Source of the DNA: Roseinatronobacter alkalisoli
GTDB taxonomy: Bacteria > Pseudomonadota > Alphaproteobacteria > Rhodobacterales > Rhodobacteraceae
Length of the DNA: 64,000 bases
NCBI RefSeq assembly: GCF_028745735.1
Contig: NZ_JAQZSM010000001.1
Span: 186,001 to 250,000, forward strand
Reading direction: 5' to 3'
Shown here: one piece after another, positions 34,912 through 44,435 of the stretch
How the letters are laid out: each line of letters begins with the position of its first letter
Position numbering within the stretch: the first letter of the stretch is position 1
Notes under the pieces: generated by a model
Seen by the model: the letters and a program-made list of their open reading frames with translations, nothing else
Database searches by the model: none
What the model was told of the DNA's origin: nothing
Position numbers and translations under genes: made by a program

Positions 34912-36234
34912 TCAGTCCAGACTGTCCAGAACCTCGCCCAGGGTGCCGATCAACTGGTCGATATGTGCCTTTTCGATGATCAGGGGCGGGGACATGGCAA
35001 TGATGTCGCCGGTTGTGCGGATCAGCACGCCCTTTTCATAGGCTTTCAGGAAAGCGTTGAAGGCGCGTTGTGTGGGCGCACCTGCAATCGGTTCCAGTTC
35101 CACCGCGCCGATAAGCCCCATGTTGCGAATGTCGATGACATGGCGGCGGTCCTTCAGCGAATGCACGGCATCTTCCCAATAGGGCGCAAGGTCGGCGGCG
35201 CGTTCAAACAGCGATTCTTCGCGGTAGGTTTCCAGCGTGGCCAGCCCCGCTGCAGATGCGATCGGGCTGCCGGAATAGGTATAGCCGTGGAACAACTCTA
35301 TCAGGTTTTCAGGACCGGTCATGAATGCGTCGTGAATTTCAGCCGTGGTCAGCACCGCACCCATGGGAATGACACCATTGGTCAGCCCCTTGGCACAGGT
35401 GATCATGTCGGGCATCACATCGAAATGCTGCGCGGCAAAAGGGCTGCCAAGGCGGCCAAAGCCGGTGATCACTTCATCAAATATCAGCAGGATACCATGT
35501 TTGCGCGTGATTTCGCGCAGGCGCTGCAAATAGCCCTTGGGCGGGATAAGAACGCCGGTGGACCCCGCGACCGGTTCGACAATGACAGCCGCAATCGTAT
35601 CGGCGCCGTGCAGGGCGACAATGCGTTCCAGTTCATCGGCTATTTCTGCGCCATGTTCGGGCTGACCCCTGGACCATTGGTTTTGCGGGATATGGGTGTG
35701 GGGCATATGGTCCACGCCCACCAGCATTGCGCCAAAATGGCGGCGGTTATTGACGATCCCGCCGACCGAAATGCCGCCGAAATTCACCCCGTGATAGCCC
35801 CGCTCGCGCCCGATAAGGCGGGTGCGGCTGGCATCGCCCCTGGCGCGGTGATAGGCCAGCGCGATTTTCAGCGCGGTTTCCACGCTTTCCGACCCGGAGT
35901 TGGTGAAGAACGCATGATCAATGCCTTCGGGCGCAAGATCCACCAGTCGGTTTGCCAGTTCAAACGCCTTGGGGTGGCCCATCTGGAAGGCTGGCGCGTA
36001 ATCCAGTTCCTCAGCCTGTTTCTGGATGGCTTCGGTTATTTTCGGGCGCTTGTGGCCTGCATTGCAGCACCAAAGACCGGCTGTGCCGTCCAGCACCTGC
36101 CGCCCGTCCGATGTGGTGTAGAACATGCCATCTGCGGCCACCAGCATGCGTGGGGCCTGCTTGAACTGGCGGTTCGCGGTGAATGGCATCCAGAATGCGC
36201 GCAGGTCATTGGGCGTAGGGCGGTCGAGGGCCAT
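34912..36234 (-). CDS. Omega-amino acid-pyruvate aminotransferase (class III)
   Basis: A 440-residue PLP enzyme. The opening FWMPFTANRQFKQAPRML and GTAGLWCCNAGH are characteristic of beta-alanine-pyruvate / omega-amino-acid aminotransferases; the PLP lysine is in TCAKGLTNG. These move the terminal amino group of beta-alanine, GABA or diamines to pyruvate. ATG 36234 with GGGAGA upstream gives the normal N-terminus; the frame reaches 36261. A LysE-family exporter lies just upstream on the same strand. The exact amino donor cannot be read. Confidence 0.9.
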   Translation of the reverse strand: MALDRPTPNDLRAFWMPFTANRQFKQAPRMLVAADGMFYTTSDGRQVLDGTAGLWCCNAGHKRPKITEAIQKQAEELDYAPAFQMGHPKAFELANRLVDLAPEGIDHAFFTNSGSESVETALKIALAYHRARGDASRTRLIGRERGYHGVNFGGISVGGIVNNRRHFGAMLVGVDHMPHTHIPQNQWSRGQPEHGAEIADELERIVALHGADTIAAVIVEPVAGSTGVLIPPKGYLQRLREITRKHGILLIFDEVITGFGRLGSPFAAQHFDVMPDMITCAKGLTNGVIPMGAVLTTAEIHDAFMTGPENLIELFHGYTYSGSPIASAAGLATLETYREESLFERAADLAPYWEDAVHSLKDRRHVIDIRNMGLIGAVELEPIAGAPTQRAFNAFLKAYEKGVLIRTTGDIIAMSPPLIIEKAHIDQLIGTLGEVLDSLD

Positions 36235-36309
36235 GAGGGTTTCTCCCGTAGATTTGATCAAATGACGCTACCAGATTTGCGCGCCATGGCAAGGGGGCTG
36301 AACCGTGGG

Positions 36310-36903
36310 TCAGATAAAGACCATCAGCGCAGATGCAGCAAGCAATCCGGCCATGACGCGCATGAAGATTTTCCAGTGATGCGGTGCGCGCAAAAGCGCT
36401 GTCAGCAATGCGCCTGCGCTGGTCCAGAACAGGCATACGCCAAGATTGACCGAACTGAACGCAAGACCAAGGCGCAGCCCTTCCAGCGACGGGGACAGTC
36501 CTGCCCCATATCCCGCCGATGCGGCAAAGGCTATGGCCCAAACCTTGGGGTTGATCCATTGAAACAGCACTGCCTGCAGCAATGTCATGGGCTGGCCGGT
36601 TTCCTGCGTGTCTGATGCCGGGCGGCGTGTCGCGTTGAAATAGGACCACGCCATAAACAGGATCCACCCGGCCGCCAGCAAGCGCAGAACCAGCCCCAGC
36701 ACCGGATTGGCCAGCACAAGCGCACCAACCCCGAACCCGGTAACCCCCGCTGTGATACCAACACCAGCAACCACCCCAAACAGGTGCGGAACTGTGCGCC
36801 GGAACCCGAAACGCGCCCCCGAAGCTGTCAGCATGATGACATTCGGTCCGGGTGAAAACAGGCCAAGAAAGACGAAGCTGTAAAGCAGTGGATCAAGGAA
36901 CAT
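36310..36903 (-). CDS. LysE family exporter
   Basis: A 197-residue membrane protein with about six helices. The N-terminal LFSPGPNVIMLTASGARFG carries the SPGPN motif of LysE/RhtB amino-acid exporters, and QWINPKVWAIAFAAS is the second conserved loop. ATG 36903 gives the usual start. It precedes the aminotransferase gene on the same strand (75-base gap). Substrate not known. Confidence 0.88.
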   Translation of the reverse strand: MFLDPLLYSFVFLGLFSPGPNVIMLTASGARFGFRRTVPHLFGVVAGVGITAGVTGFGVGALVLANPVLGLVLRLLAAGWILFMAWSYFNATRRPASDTQETGQPMTLLQAVLFQWINPKVWAIAFAASAGYGAGLSPSLEGLRLGLAFSSVNLGVCLFWTSAGALLTALLRAPHHWKIFMRVMAGLLAASALMVFI

Positions 36904-36937
36904 GAGGCTTTGCGTACGAGGGCGGGAAACCAGCAAA

Positions 36938-36958
36938 CCCCGGCACGAGGGGCCGGGG
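36938..36958 (-). terminator. Terminator-like hairpin after the dctPQM operon
   Basis: CCCCGGC (36938-36944) pairs exactly with GCCGGGG (36952-36958), 32 bases beyond the dctM stop. On the minus strand it is followed by TTTGCTGG, a weak T tract. It separates the TRAP operon from lysE. Confidence 0.55.
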
Positions 36959-36989
36959 TCATGATGGTCTTAGCGGGACGCGCAGGCGT

Positions 36990-38345
36990 TTACAACAGCC
37001 GCCCCGGCAGCCACAGCACCAGTTGCGGGAAGATGAACACCATAAGAACCGCAAGCATCTGCAGCAACACAAAGGGGATGACACCTTTGTAAATGTCGAT
37101 AATTGTCACCTCCGGCGGTGCGACCCCCTTCAGGTAGAACAGCGAAAACCCTACTGGCGGTGTCAGAAAGGATGTCTGCAAAACCACAGCGAACAACACG
37201 ATGAACCAGATCTGGTCGAAGCCCAGCAATACGACCACAGGCGACACCAGCGGCAGCATGATCAGCGAAATTTCCAGCCAGTCCAGAAAGAACCCGGCCA
37301 GAAACGCAATGAACAGGATTGTCAGCACCACGCCGCTTGGCCCGAATGGCAAGCTCCGTAAGGACTGGGTGATGAAATCATCCCCGCCCAGCTGGCGCAT
37401 GACCACGGCAAACATCGTGGCGCCCAGAAAGATGCCGAAAATGAAGGCCGTGGTCAGCGTGGTTTTCATGCCGACATCTTTCAGCACCGCCCAACTCAGC
37501 CTGCCATTGGCTGCCGCAAGCAGCGTTGCACCGAATGCCCCCACACCAGAGGCTTCGGTCGGGGTGGCCAGACCGAAGAAAATCGATCCGAGCACCGCGA
37601 AAATCAGCAGCAGCGGCGGGATGACGGCCAGCAAAGTGTTCCAGACCAGCCGCGCGGTGACAGGGGACAAATCCTTGGGCGCGGGCGCAAGCGTCCTGAA
37701 GAACGTCGCCGCCCCCATGATATAGATGATATAGAACACCCCCAGCATAAGCCCGGGAATCAGCGCGCCCATGAACAGGTTGCCGACCGATACCGACATC
37801 TGATCCGCCATGATGATCAGCATGATGGATGGCGGAATCAGAATGCCCAGCGTGCCTGCGGAACAGACCACACCGGACGCAAAGCCCTTGTTATAGCCCT
37901 GTTGCAGCATGATCGGCATGGACAGAAGCGCCAGCAGCACAACCGACGCGCCGACAATCCCGGTTGAGGCGGCCAGCAGAATGCCGATCAGCACAACCCC
38001 CAGCGCCAGCCCGCCGCGGAACCGCCCGAAAAGCTGGATGAAGTTTTCCATCAGTTTTTCGGTCACGCCGGATCGTTCCAGCATCAGCCCCATGAAGATG
38101 AACATCGGTAGCGCCACCAGAATCCAGTTCGACATCTGGCCCCAGATGCGCTGCACAAAAATGCCGAATATCCGGTAGTCAGTCAGGAAAAACGTGTCCC
38201 ATCCGAATGCTTCAAAGCCATAGATGGCGATGAAACTGAAGGCGATCGACACGCCCGCCAGTGCCCATGTCACAGGAATGCCCGTGAAGATAAGTGCGAT
38301 GAAGGATGCGAGCATCGCAACCACCAGGATTTCGTTCGTTTCCAT
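36990..38345 (-). CDS. dctM: TRAP transporter large permease DctM
   Basis: A 451-residue membrane protein with about 12 helices and DctM motifs: FTGIPVTWALAG, LIGILLAASTGIVGASVVLL, SAGTLGILIPPSIMLII and FLDWLEISLIMLPL. It forms the ion-coupled channel with DctQ and receives solute from the DctP protein encoded upstream. ATG 38345 with AGGACA upstream is chosen over the adjacent GTG at 38348. Operon order is dctP-dctQ-dctM. Confidence 0.95.
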   Translation of the reverse strand: METNEILVVAMLASFIALIFTGIPVTWALAGVSIAFSFIAIYGFEAFGWDTFFLTDYRIFGIFVQRIWGQMSNWILVALPMFIFMGLMLERSGVTEKLMENFIQLFGRFRGGLALGVVLIGILLAASTGIVGASVVLLALLSMPIMLQQGYNKGFASGVVCSAGTLGILIPPSIMLIIMADQMSVSVGNLFMGALIPGLMLGVFYIIYIMGAATFFRTLAPAPKDLSPVTARLVWNTLLAVIPPLLLIFAVLGSIFFGLATPTEASGVGAFGATLLAAANGRLSWAVLKDVGMKTTLTTAFIFGIFLGATMFAVVMRQLGGDDFITQSLRSLPFGPSGVVLTILFIAFLAGFFLDWLEISLIMLPLVSPVVVLLGFDQIWFIVLFAVVLQTSFLTPPVGFSLFYLKGVAPPEVTIIDIYKGVIPFVLLQMLAVLMVFIFPQLVLWLPGRLL

Positions 38346-38399
38346 CACTTGTCCTGTCGTGAAACCGCGCCGAAAAGCAGCCGTTCTGCGGTCTGGTTG

Positions 38400-39002
38400 T
38401 TATTGCGTGACCCGCGCGCGCGGGAAATTGAAAAGAAATGCGGTGATGCGCAGCAGCCGAGCGAAAGCGGCCATTCCGATATACAGGAAGGCCAGCACGA
38501 TCACGCTTTTTATCATCCAGCGATTTGCCAGCCCGCCCGGTGCCGATGACCGTTCGCCCCGGTTATACGACGCCTCGACAAAGGGAATGCCGTATTGGAC
38601 GATGATCCAGCACAAAGGAAGTATGATGCCGACAATCGAGATCACCTCGATCCAGGCGCGGGTCGTGGGGCGGAAATTTGCGGCCAGCACATCAACGCGG
38701 ACATGGGAATCATGCATCACGGCATAGCCGATTCCGAACATGAACCCTACGGCATACATGTGCCATTGTACTTCTTCGACCCAGACATAATTGACATTAA
38801 ACGCATAGCGCATGGTCACATTGACCACGATGATCAGAACAAGTGCGATCCAGATCGTGTTCAGCAAATATGACAGCGATCCAAGCACCTTCTCTATGAC
38901 ATCGGACGGCCATGTGCGCGGAAATTCCAGCCCATGGCTGCGCGCGCCTGAATCTTCGATCTTCTCCAGATCCAGTTCGATATGGGGCTCTGTCTGGTTC
39001 AT
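38400..39002 (-). CDS. dctQ: TRAP transporter small permease DctQ
   Basis: A 200-residue membrane protein with four helices; VNVTMRYAFNVNYVWVEEVQWHMY is the conserved DctQ stretch (R-Y...WxEE), followed by HDSHVRVDVL. ATG 39002 has GGAGG upstream. The N-terminal extension of about 45 polar residues before the first helix is longer than in the simplest DctQ proteins and matches the type paired with large DctP proteins of the TakP group. Confidence 0.93.
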   Translation of the reverse strand: MNQTEPHIELDLEKIEDSGARSHGLEFPRTWPSDVIEKVLGSLSYLLNTIWIALVLIIVVNVTMRYAFNVNYVWVEEVQWHMYAVGFMFGIGYAVMHDSHVRVDVLAANFRPTTRAWIEVISIVGIILPLCWIIVQYGIPFVEASYNRGERSSAPGGLANRWMIKSVIVLAFLYIGMAAFARLLRITAFLFNFPRARVTQ

Positions 39003-39103
39003 GGGTCGCCTCCTTCCGTCGGTCCGGGCGTCAACCATCTGTTTGTCTGTGCAAAACGGGACCGCGCCCTTGCAGGCACGGTCCTTTTCAGAAACGGATC
39101 AGA

Positions 39104-40165
39104 TTATTCTTCAATCCGGGACTGCCAGTCGCGCGGCAGGTAGCCTTGCTCTTTCCATGGGCGCAGTTCAGCTTGGAAGTCCATCATCGAAGAATAGACC
39201 CTTCCGAACATTTCATCCTGCTCTGACCAGCGGCCCATCACAGTCTGAGTGGCATCATAGAAAGCAGCAATCTGCTCGTCGGAGTAGGTGCGCACATTGG
39301 TGCCGCGCTCCTCAAAGCTGGTGATGACCGCACCTTGCAACGCTTCAGCACGTGCGATGGAGTAGGCATTGCCCGCCATGCAGGTGGTTTCGATCATGGC
39401 GCGGGTCTGATCTTCCAGCCCGTTCCAGACGTCAAGATTGACATACAGGAACTGGTTGGTTGAAGGCTGGTGCCAGCCCGGCATATACAGGTAATCAGCC
39501 ACCTGATAGAACCCAAGCTGTTCATCCACTGTCGGCAGCGAGAATTCGGTGCCGTCAAGGTTGCCGGTCTCCAGCGCCTGATACAGTTCCCCGCCTGGCA
39601 GCAGGGTGACTGACATGCCGAATTCCCCGAAGATTTCACCACCCACACCAGCCGCGCGGAATCGCAGGCCGCGCAGATCTTCGACGGTGTTCATTTCTGA
39701 CCGGAACCAGCCAGCTGTTTCGGGGCTGATAGTGCCGCACAGAACAGGATGCACGTTATAGGCGTGGAAGGTTTCTTCCAGAAGTTCCTGACCGCCGTGA
39801 TGGGTCATCCATGCCAGAAACTCGACCGATTCAAGGCCAAAGGGCGTTGCACCGAACAGGGCGGCGGCGGGCACTGTGCCCCATTCATAGCCCATCCAGC
39901 TATAGCCTGCGTCGATATTGCCTTCCGACACGTTTTCGAAGATGGACAGTGCCGGAACAACGGCACCCGGTTCCGCCACGCGCAGGTCAATATTGCCGCC
40001 GGATACGGCGCGCAACTGATCTGCCACCCATGGCATCGTGTCACCAAGCGCGGTCAGGGTGGATGCGAAGCTCATCGGCACCTGCCAGCGAACACGTTCC
40101 TGTGCTTGCACGGACCCCGCGACAAGGCTTGCACCCAGCGCAGTGGTGATCAACAGTTTATTCAT
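39104..40165 (-). CDS. dctP: TRAP transporter solute-binding protein DctP
   Basis: A 353-residue periplasmic protein with a signal peptide (about 1-21, ending VQAQ). RWQVPMSFASTLTALGD begins the mature domain; LRGLRFRAAGVGGEIFGEFG holds the conserved Arg that clamps the carboxylate of ligands; GGELYQALETGNLDGTEFS follows. The sequence resembles the TakP-like group that binds 2-oxo acids; this specificity is inferred. It leads the dctPQM operon and is divergent from glnE. Confidence 0.92.
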   Translation of the reverse strand: MNKLLITTALGASLVAGSVQAQERVRWQVPMSFASTLTALGDTMPWVADQLRAVSGGNIDLRVAEPGAVVPALSIFENVSEGNIDAGYSWMGYEWGTVPAAALFGATPFGLESVEFLAWMTHHGGQELLEETFHAYNVHPVLCGTISPETAGWFRSEMNTVEDLRGLRFRAAGVGGEIFGEFGMSVTLLPGGELYQALETGNLDGTEFSLPTVDEQLGFYQVADYLYMPGWHQPSTNQFLYVNLDVWNGLEDQTRAMIETTCMAGNAYSIARAEALQGAVITSFEERGTNVRTYSDEQIAAFYDATQTVMGRWSEQDEMFGRVYSSMMDFQAELRPWKEQGYLPRDWQSRIEE

Positions 40166-40467
40166 TATTTCCTCCTCAGTGTTTGGACTTTACCAATCTC
40201 ACTCGACACGCAACGAGTGTGTTGCGTCAAGGAAAGAGTTGCGCTTTCGTCGGACTGGGCCGATTTGTCGCTTATATTGTTGTTCTCTCTCTCCCTGACT
40301 GCAGTGGTAAGGATAGTTTACCAATATTGGCAAGGAAAAAATCAACGTCCCTGATAATTTTATTACTTTGGTTTGCTTTCTGCCCGCTTGGGAACAGTAT
40401 ATGCTGAGGTTCCGTCGCCCGGGATGTGATTGAATTGACCCGCGCCATGAAAGGTTCATCTTTCGTC
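40166..40467. other. Intergenic region between divergent dctP and glnE
   Basis: About 300 bases containing three palindromic sites: ACGCAAC-GAGTGT-GTTGCGT (40208-40227), CCAATATTGG (40321-40330), and TTTACCAAT occurring twice (40189-40197, 40316-40324). AT content rises noticeably around 40300-40400. No gene is seen. The sites are candidates for control of the TRAP operon, whose regulator is not adjacent. Confidence 0.4.
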
Positions 40468-43275
40468 ATGACATATTGGCCAATCACGCGATTTCCGTTG
40501 CCCTATGACCGTGCCGCTGGTGCCGAAGCGCGGTCACTTTTCCCGAATCTGACACAAGACAAGCTGGATCTGGTTGATGGCGCTGCGGGGTGCAGCCCCT
40601 ATCTGAAAGCGCTGATGACACGCGAACGTGACTGGATGGCGGCTGCGTTTGCCTGCGCGCCGGATGTGGCGCTGACCGATGAACTTACGGAACTGGATGA
40701 TACGCCGCTTGCGGATTTGTCCGTGCGCCTGCGTCAGGCGAAGCGGCGCGTCGCGCTGCTGGCGGCCTTGGCCGATCTGGGCGGGGTCTGGTCGCTGGAT
40801 CAGGTGACAGGTGCATTGACCGACCTTGCCGACCGCGCCACGCATGTCACACTGACCACGCTGATCGCCGATGAAATCCGGCGTAAAAAATTGCCCGGCG
40901 CAACGCCGGATGACGCCGCGACCGGCGCGGGAATGGTTGTGCTGGCCATGGGTAAGATGGGTGCGCGGGAACTGAACTATTCATCCGATATCGACCTGAT
41001 TTGCCTGTTTGACGAAACCCGATTCGCGCCCGATGATTACCTGGATGCCCGCGCCAGTTTCATTCGCGTGGCCCGCAGATTATGCGGGCTGTTGTCCGAT
41101 CATACTGCCGAAGGGTATGTATTCCGCACCGACCTGCGCCTGCGCCCGGACCCGTCGGTGACGCCCGTATGCTTGTCGATGGATGCAGCAGAACGCTATT
41201 ATGAAAGTCTGGGTCGCACATGGGAACGCGCCGCCTATATCAAGGCGCGGCCCTGCGCGGGGGATCTGGCGGCGGGGCAGCGCTTTCTGGAAACGCTGCG
41301 CCCTTTCGTGTGGCGCAGGCACCTTGATTTCGCCGCCATTCAGGATGCTCATGACATGCGCCTGCGCATCAAGGCGCATAAGGGCCTGGGTGGTGCGCTG
41401 AGCCTTGAAGGGCATGATATCAAGCTGGGGCAGGGCGGTATCCGCGAGATCGAGTTTTTTACCCAGACCCGTCAGCTGATTGCCGGGGGCCGCGACCCCG
41501 ACCTGCGCAGCCCCCGCACGGTTGACGGGCTGGCAGCGCTGGCCGCCAAGGGGTGGATTCCGCAGGACGTGGCCGACAAGCTGACCGCGCATTACATTGA
41601 ACACCGTGAGATTGAACATCGCCTGCAAATGGTTCAGGATGCCCAGACCCAGAAAATGCCGACCACCGCCGAAGGGCTGGACCGGATCGCACATTTCGTT
41701 GGTCTGGACAGCACGGACGCATTTCGCGACCGTCTTCTGGGCAGGTTGCGCGACGTGGCAGAACTGAGCGAAGGGTTCTTCGCGCCGGATGCCAGCGCAA
41801 GCGCGGATGAACCCGAATTGTCGGACGCTCAGCAGAATATAATCGAAGGCTGGCGCAGCTATGCGGCACTGCGGTCTGAACGGGCAAAGGAATTGTTCAA
41901 GCGTGTGCGCCCCGCGCTTCTGACACGGTTGCAGGATGCCGCTGATCCCGAAGCCGCACTCGTGCAGTTCGATCATTTTCTGGGGGGGCTGCCAGCCGGT
42001 GTCCAGCTGTTCGCCCTGTTCGAGGCAAACCCCCAGCTGATTGACCTTATCGTGGATATCTGCGCGACATCACCACGGCTTGCGGCCTATCTGTCGCGCA
42101 ATGCGGCGGTGTTTGATGCCGTGATCGGGGGGGGATTCTTCGCGCCATGGCCGGGATCAACGGCGCTGCAACATGATCTGACGGACCGTCTGGCCCAATT
42201 GGATGACTATGAACGCCAACTGGATGCAGCGCGGGTCTGGGCGCGGGAATGGCATTTCAGGGTCGGGGTGCATCACCTGCGCGGTCTGATCGACGCATTC
42301 GAGGCAGGCGCCGAATATGCATCCCTTGCCGAAGCGACACTTGGCGCATTATGGCCTGTGGTGCAGACAGAATTTGCGCGCAAACATGGCCCCGCGCCGG
42401 GGAAGGGGGCCGTGGTGCTGGGCATGGGGTCGCTGGGGGCGGGGCGGCTGAATGCCGCGTCTGATCTGGACCTGATCGTGATCTATGATGCCGATCCATC
42501 CGACAGTTCGGTAGGGCCGCGCCCGCTGGACACGCGCAGCTATTACGCGCGCCTGACCAAGGCGTTTCTGACGGCCATCAGCGCGCCCACAGCCGAAGGG
42601 CGCCTATATGAAGTGGACATGCGCTTGCGCCCGTCCGGGCGGCAGGGACCAGTTGCGACCAGTCTGAATGCCTTTCGCGACTACCAGCATAATGAAGCGT
42701 GGACATGGGAACATATGGCCCTGACCCGCGCGCGTCGTGTGGCAGGATCGGTTGCGCTTGGCGATGTCGTCGAAGGGTTCCGCAGGGCGCTGTTGCGGCA
42801 AAAATCCACCGGTGAAACGCTGCGCAAGGATGTGGCCGACATGCGTGCCAGATTGTCTGACGCCAAGCCCGCGCATGGGTTGTGGGATGCCAAGGCCGGG
42901 CCGGGCCGCCTGATGGATATCGAACTGGCCGCACAATTCTGCGCATTGGCTGCGGGGCATCACGGTCGGCGTGTCGAACAGCAATTGCGCGCGGGCGTCA
43001 GGGCAGGGGTCATCAGCGCAGATGCCGAGGCCGCCTTGCGGCGGGCCTATCACCTGTGCTGGACGATGCAGGCCACGGGGCGGCTGCTGACCGACCGGAT
43101 TTCCGACATTGCCGATCTGGGCCGTGGCGGGCAGAAGTTCATTCTGGCATCTGTCGGGGTGGAAACGGTTGATATACTGGCGCGCGACCTGAAAGACATA
43201 TGTGCGTTCTCGGAAAAAGTGATAGATTCAATTTTTGCCCCGGATGGGGAAGACAGGAAAAAACAATCGAAATGA
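40468..43275 (+). CDS. glnE: Glutamine synthetase adenylyltransferase / adenylyl-removing enzyme
   Basis: A protein of about 935 residues with two nucleotidyltransferase domains that add and remove AMP on glutamine synthetase in response to PII. The N-terminal (removing) domain has GKMGARELNYSSDIDL; the C-terminal (adding) domain has GSLGAGRLNAASDLDL; the long linker includes GQGGIREIEFFTQ. The start is uncertain: the frame is open to GTG 40426 with ATGs at 40447 and 40468, none with a strong ribosome site; 40468 gives MTYWPITRFPLPYD, most like related proteins. It overlaps the next small gene by 4 bases. Confidence 0.93.
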   Translation: MTYWPITRFPLPYDRAAGAEARSLFPNLTQDKLDLVDGAAGCSPYLKALMTRERDWMAAAFACAPDVALTDELTELDDTPLADLSVRLRQAKRRVALLAALADLGGVWSLDQVTGALTDLADRATHVTLTTLIADEIRRKKLPGATPDDAATGAGMVVLAMGKMGARELNYSSDIDLICLFDETRFAPDDYLDARASFIRVARRLCGLLSDHTAEGYVFRTDLRLRPDPSVTPVCLSMDAAERYYESLGRTWERAAYIKARPCAGDLAAGQRFLETLRPFVWRRHLDFAAIQDAHDMRLRIKAHKGLGGALSLEGHDIKLGQGGIREIEFFTQTRQLIAGGRDPDLRSPRTVDGLAALAAKGWIPQDVADKLTAHYIEHREIEHRLQMVQDAQTQKMPTTAEGLDRIAHFVGLDSTDAFRDRLLGRLRDVAELSEGFFAPDASASADEPELSDAQQNIIEGWRSYAALRSERAKELFKRVRPALLTRLQDAADPEAALVQFDHFLGGLPAGVQLFALFEANPQLIDLIVDICATSPRLAAYLSRNAAVFDAVIGGGFFAPWPGSTALQHDLTDRLAQLDDYERQLDAARVWAREWHFRVGVHHLRGLIDAFEAGAEYASLAEATLGALWPVVQTEFARKHGPAPGKGAVVLGMGSLGAGRLNAASDLDLIVIYDADPSDSSVGPRPLDTRSYYARLTKAFLTAISAPTAEGRLYEVDMRLRPSGRQGPVATSLNAFRDYQHNEAWTWEHMALTRARRVAGSVALGDVVEGFRRALLRQKSTGETLRKDVADMRARLSDAKPAHGLWDAKAGPGRLMDIELAAQFCALAAGHHGRRVEQQLRAGVRAGVISADAEAALRRAYHLCWTMQATGRLLTDRISDIADLGRGGQKFILASVGVETVDILARDLKDICAFSEKVIDSIFAPDGEDRKKQSK

Positions 43276-43523
43276 TACCAGAACATGACCCGAAGGGACT
43301 GATCCGCGAAAGCTATCGTATTGATGGCATCAGCATGGATGAATGCCGGTCCATCCTTATTGACTGGGCGCTGAGCCTGCCTTCGGGCCAGGACCATATG
43401 CAGGCGGTACAGGCTATGCTGGACCAGTATGGCCCGCTTGCCCCGGACCATCCCATGACCGGATTGCTGCGCGAAGGGATGACACCGCGCGCGCCGCGCC
43501 CGCGCAGGGGGCGCAGCAGATGA
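43272..43523 (+). CDS. Small conserved-looking hypothetical protein
   Basis: An 83-residue protein that I do not recognise. It starts at an ATGA overlap with the glnE stop and ends at an ATGA overlap with tusA, which strongly supports that it is real. The first 65 residues look like a compact helical domain (MDECRSILIDWALSLP, then DHMQAVQAMLDQYG); the last ~15 are Arg/Pro-rich (TPRAPRPRRGRSR). No signal peptide or membrane segment is seen. Its tight coupling suggests an accessory role to one of its neighbours. Confidence 0.75.
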   Translation: MIPEHDPKGLIRESYRIDGISMDECRSILIDWALSLPSGQDHMQAVQAMLDQYGPLAPDHPMTGLLREGMTPRAPRPRRGRSR

Positions 43524-43759
43524 CGGCCCCGATTGTCGCCGATCAGGAAGTTGATGCAATTGGCTTGCTATGCCCGCTGCCGGTACTGAAGGCGCGCAAG
43601 CGGCTTCAGGACATGGCACCGGGGCAGGTCTTGCGGGTATTGGCGTCTGATCCGGCGGCGTTTATTGATATTCCGCATTTCTGTCAGCAATCCGGCCACC
43701 ACCTGCTTCATTCGGAAGATGCGGGTTCGGGAACGGTGTATTTCATTCGCTGCGGGTGA
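43520..43759 (+). CDS. tusA: TusA family sulfurtransferase
   Basis: A 79-residue protein with the invariant motif LLCPLPVLKARK, whose Cys carries a persulfide. TusA-like proteins relay sulfur for tRNA thiolation, molybdenum cofactor assembly or sulfur oxidation. Translationally coupled to the small upstream gene. Several paralogues are usual in this family, so the true TusA role is not certain. Confidence 0.85.
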   Translation: MTAPIVADQEVDAIGLLCPLPVLKARKRLQDMAPGQVLRVLASDPAAFIDIPHFCQQSGHHLLHSEDAGSGTVYFIRCG

Positions 43760-43799
43760 TCTGCGTTTTCGCGTGAACCTGTGCTGAAGGGCGCGGGGT

Positions 43800-44435
43800 T
43801 TATGTCAGCTGCGACAATTCCCGCGCCAGATCGCCATATCCGGTAAAGCGTCGTTCATATGCCAGCCCCAGCCTGCGCGCGGCATCCATAGCCTTTTCAT
43901 CAAGGGCGGGGTCATTGGTCTGGGCCTGATAAACCAGCTTGGTGTAATTTCCGAACATCATTGCAATCAGTTCGGGGTGGCGGTCAAACCCCATCGGTTT
44001 CCAGACAAAGGCATCAAACTGGCGCACCAGAAAATCCGTCAGGTAGAAGGCGGTAATCTCATCCTCGGCATGGGCCGCGAATGTATCGACCCCTTCAAAA
44101 AACGCATAGCAATGCGGCCCCGGCACCATCTGCACCCCCAAGGCATCGCAGCGCGCCTGCAACAGCCCGCCGGTGCCGCAATCAGCATAGACAACGAATA
44201 TCGTTTCATACTGGTCGCGGTGTTCCAGCACGGCCTTTTCCACAGCATCAGGAATGCGGTCCGGCCACAGGTGCAGATTGGCGGGCAGGCACAGCAAATC
44301 CATATGTGTCCAGCCATTCACCTGTTTCAGCGCAAGAATTTCACGCGCCAATGCCCCGCAAGCCAGCAGCAGGATTGTACCGCGCCCCCGTGCGGGCAGC
44401 CCCTGTTCGGTCAGGGTCTGGTCATTCGGCTGCAT
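43800..44435 (-). CDS. DUF1638 domain-containing protein
   Basis: A 211-residue protein of the DUF1638 family. LLLACGALAREILAL at the start, then ADCGTGGLL, CDALGVQMVPGPHCYAFF and FYLTDFLVRQFD, are its marks. Family members sometimes sit near corrinoid-dependent methyltransferase genes, but none is here. ATG 44435 has AGGAAAA 8 bases upstream, and the gene starts 14 bases inside mazG, so it is read from the mazG transcript. Function unknown. Confidence 0.85.
   Translation of the reverse strand: MQPNDQTLTEQGLPARGRGTILLLACGALAREILALKQVNGWTHMDLLCLPANLHLWPDRIPDAVEKAVLEHRDQYETIFVVYADCGTGGLLQARCDALGVQMVPGPHCYAFFEGVDTFAAHAEDEITAFYLTDFLVRQFDAFVWKPMGFDRHPELIAMMFGNYTKLVYQAQTNDPALDEKAMDAARRLGLAYERRFTGYGDLARELSQLT

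Noticed and set aside
34963-36615. A 550-codon plus-strand frame
   Set aside because: It is antisense to the omega-amino-acid aminotransferase and lysE; no domain and no ribosome site.
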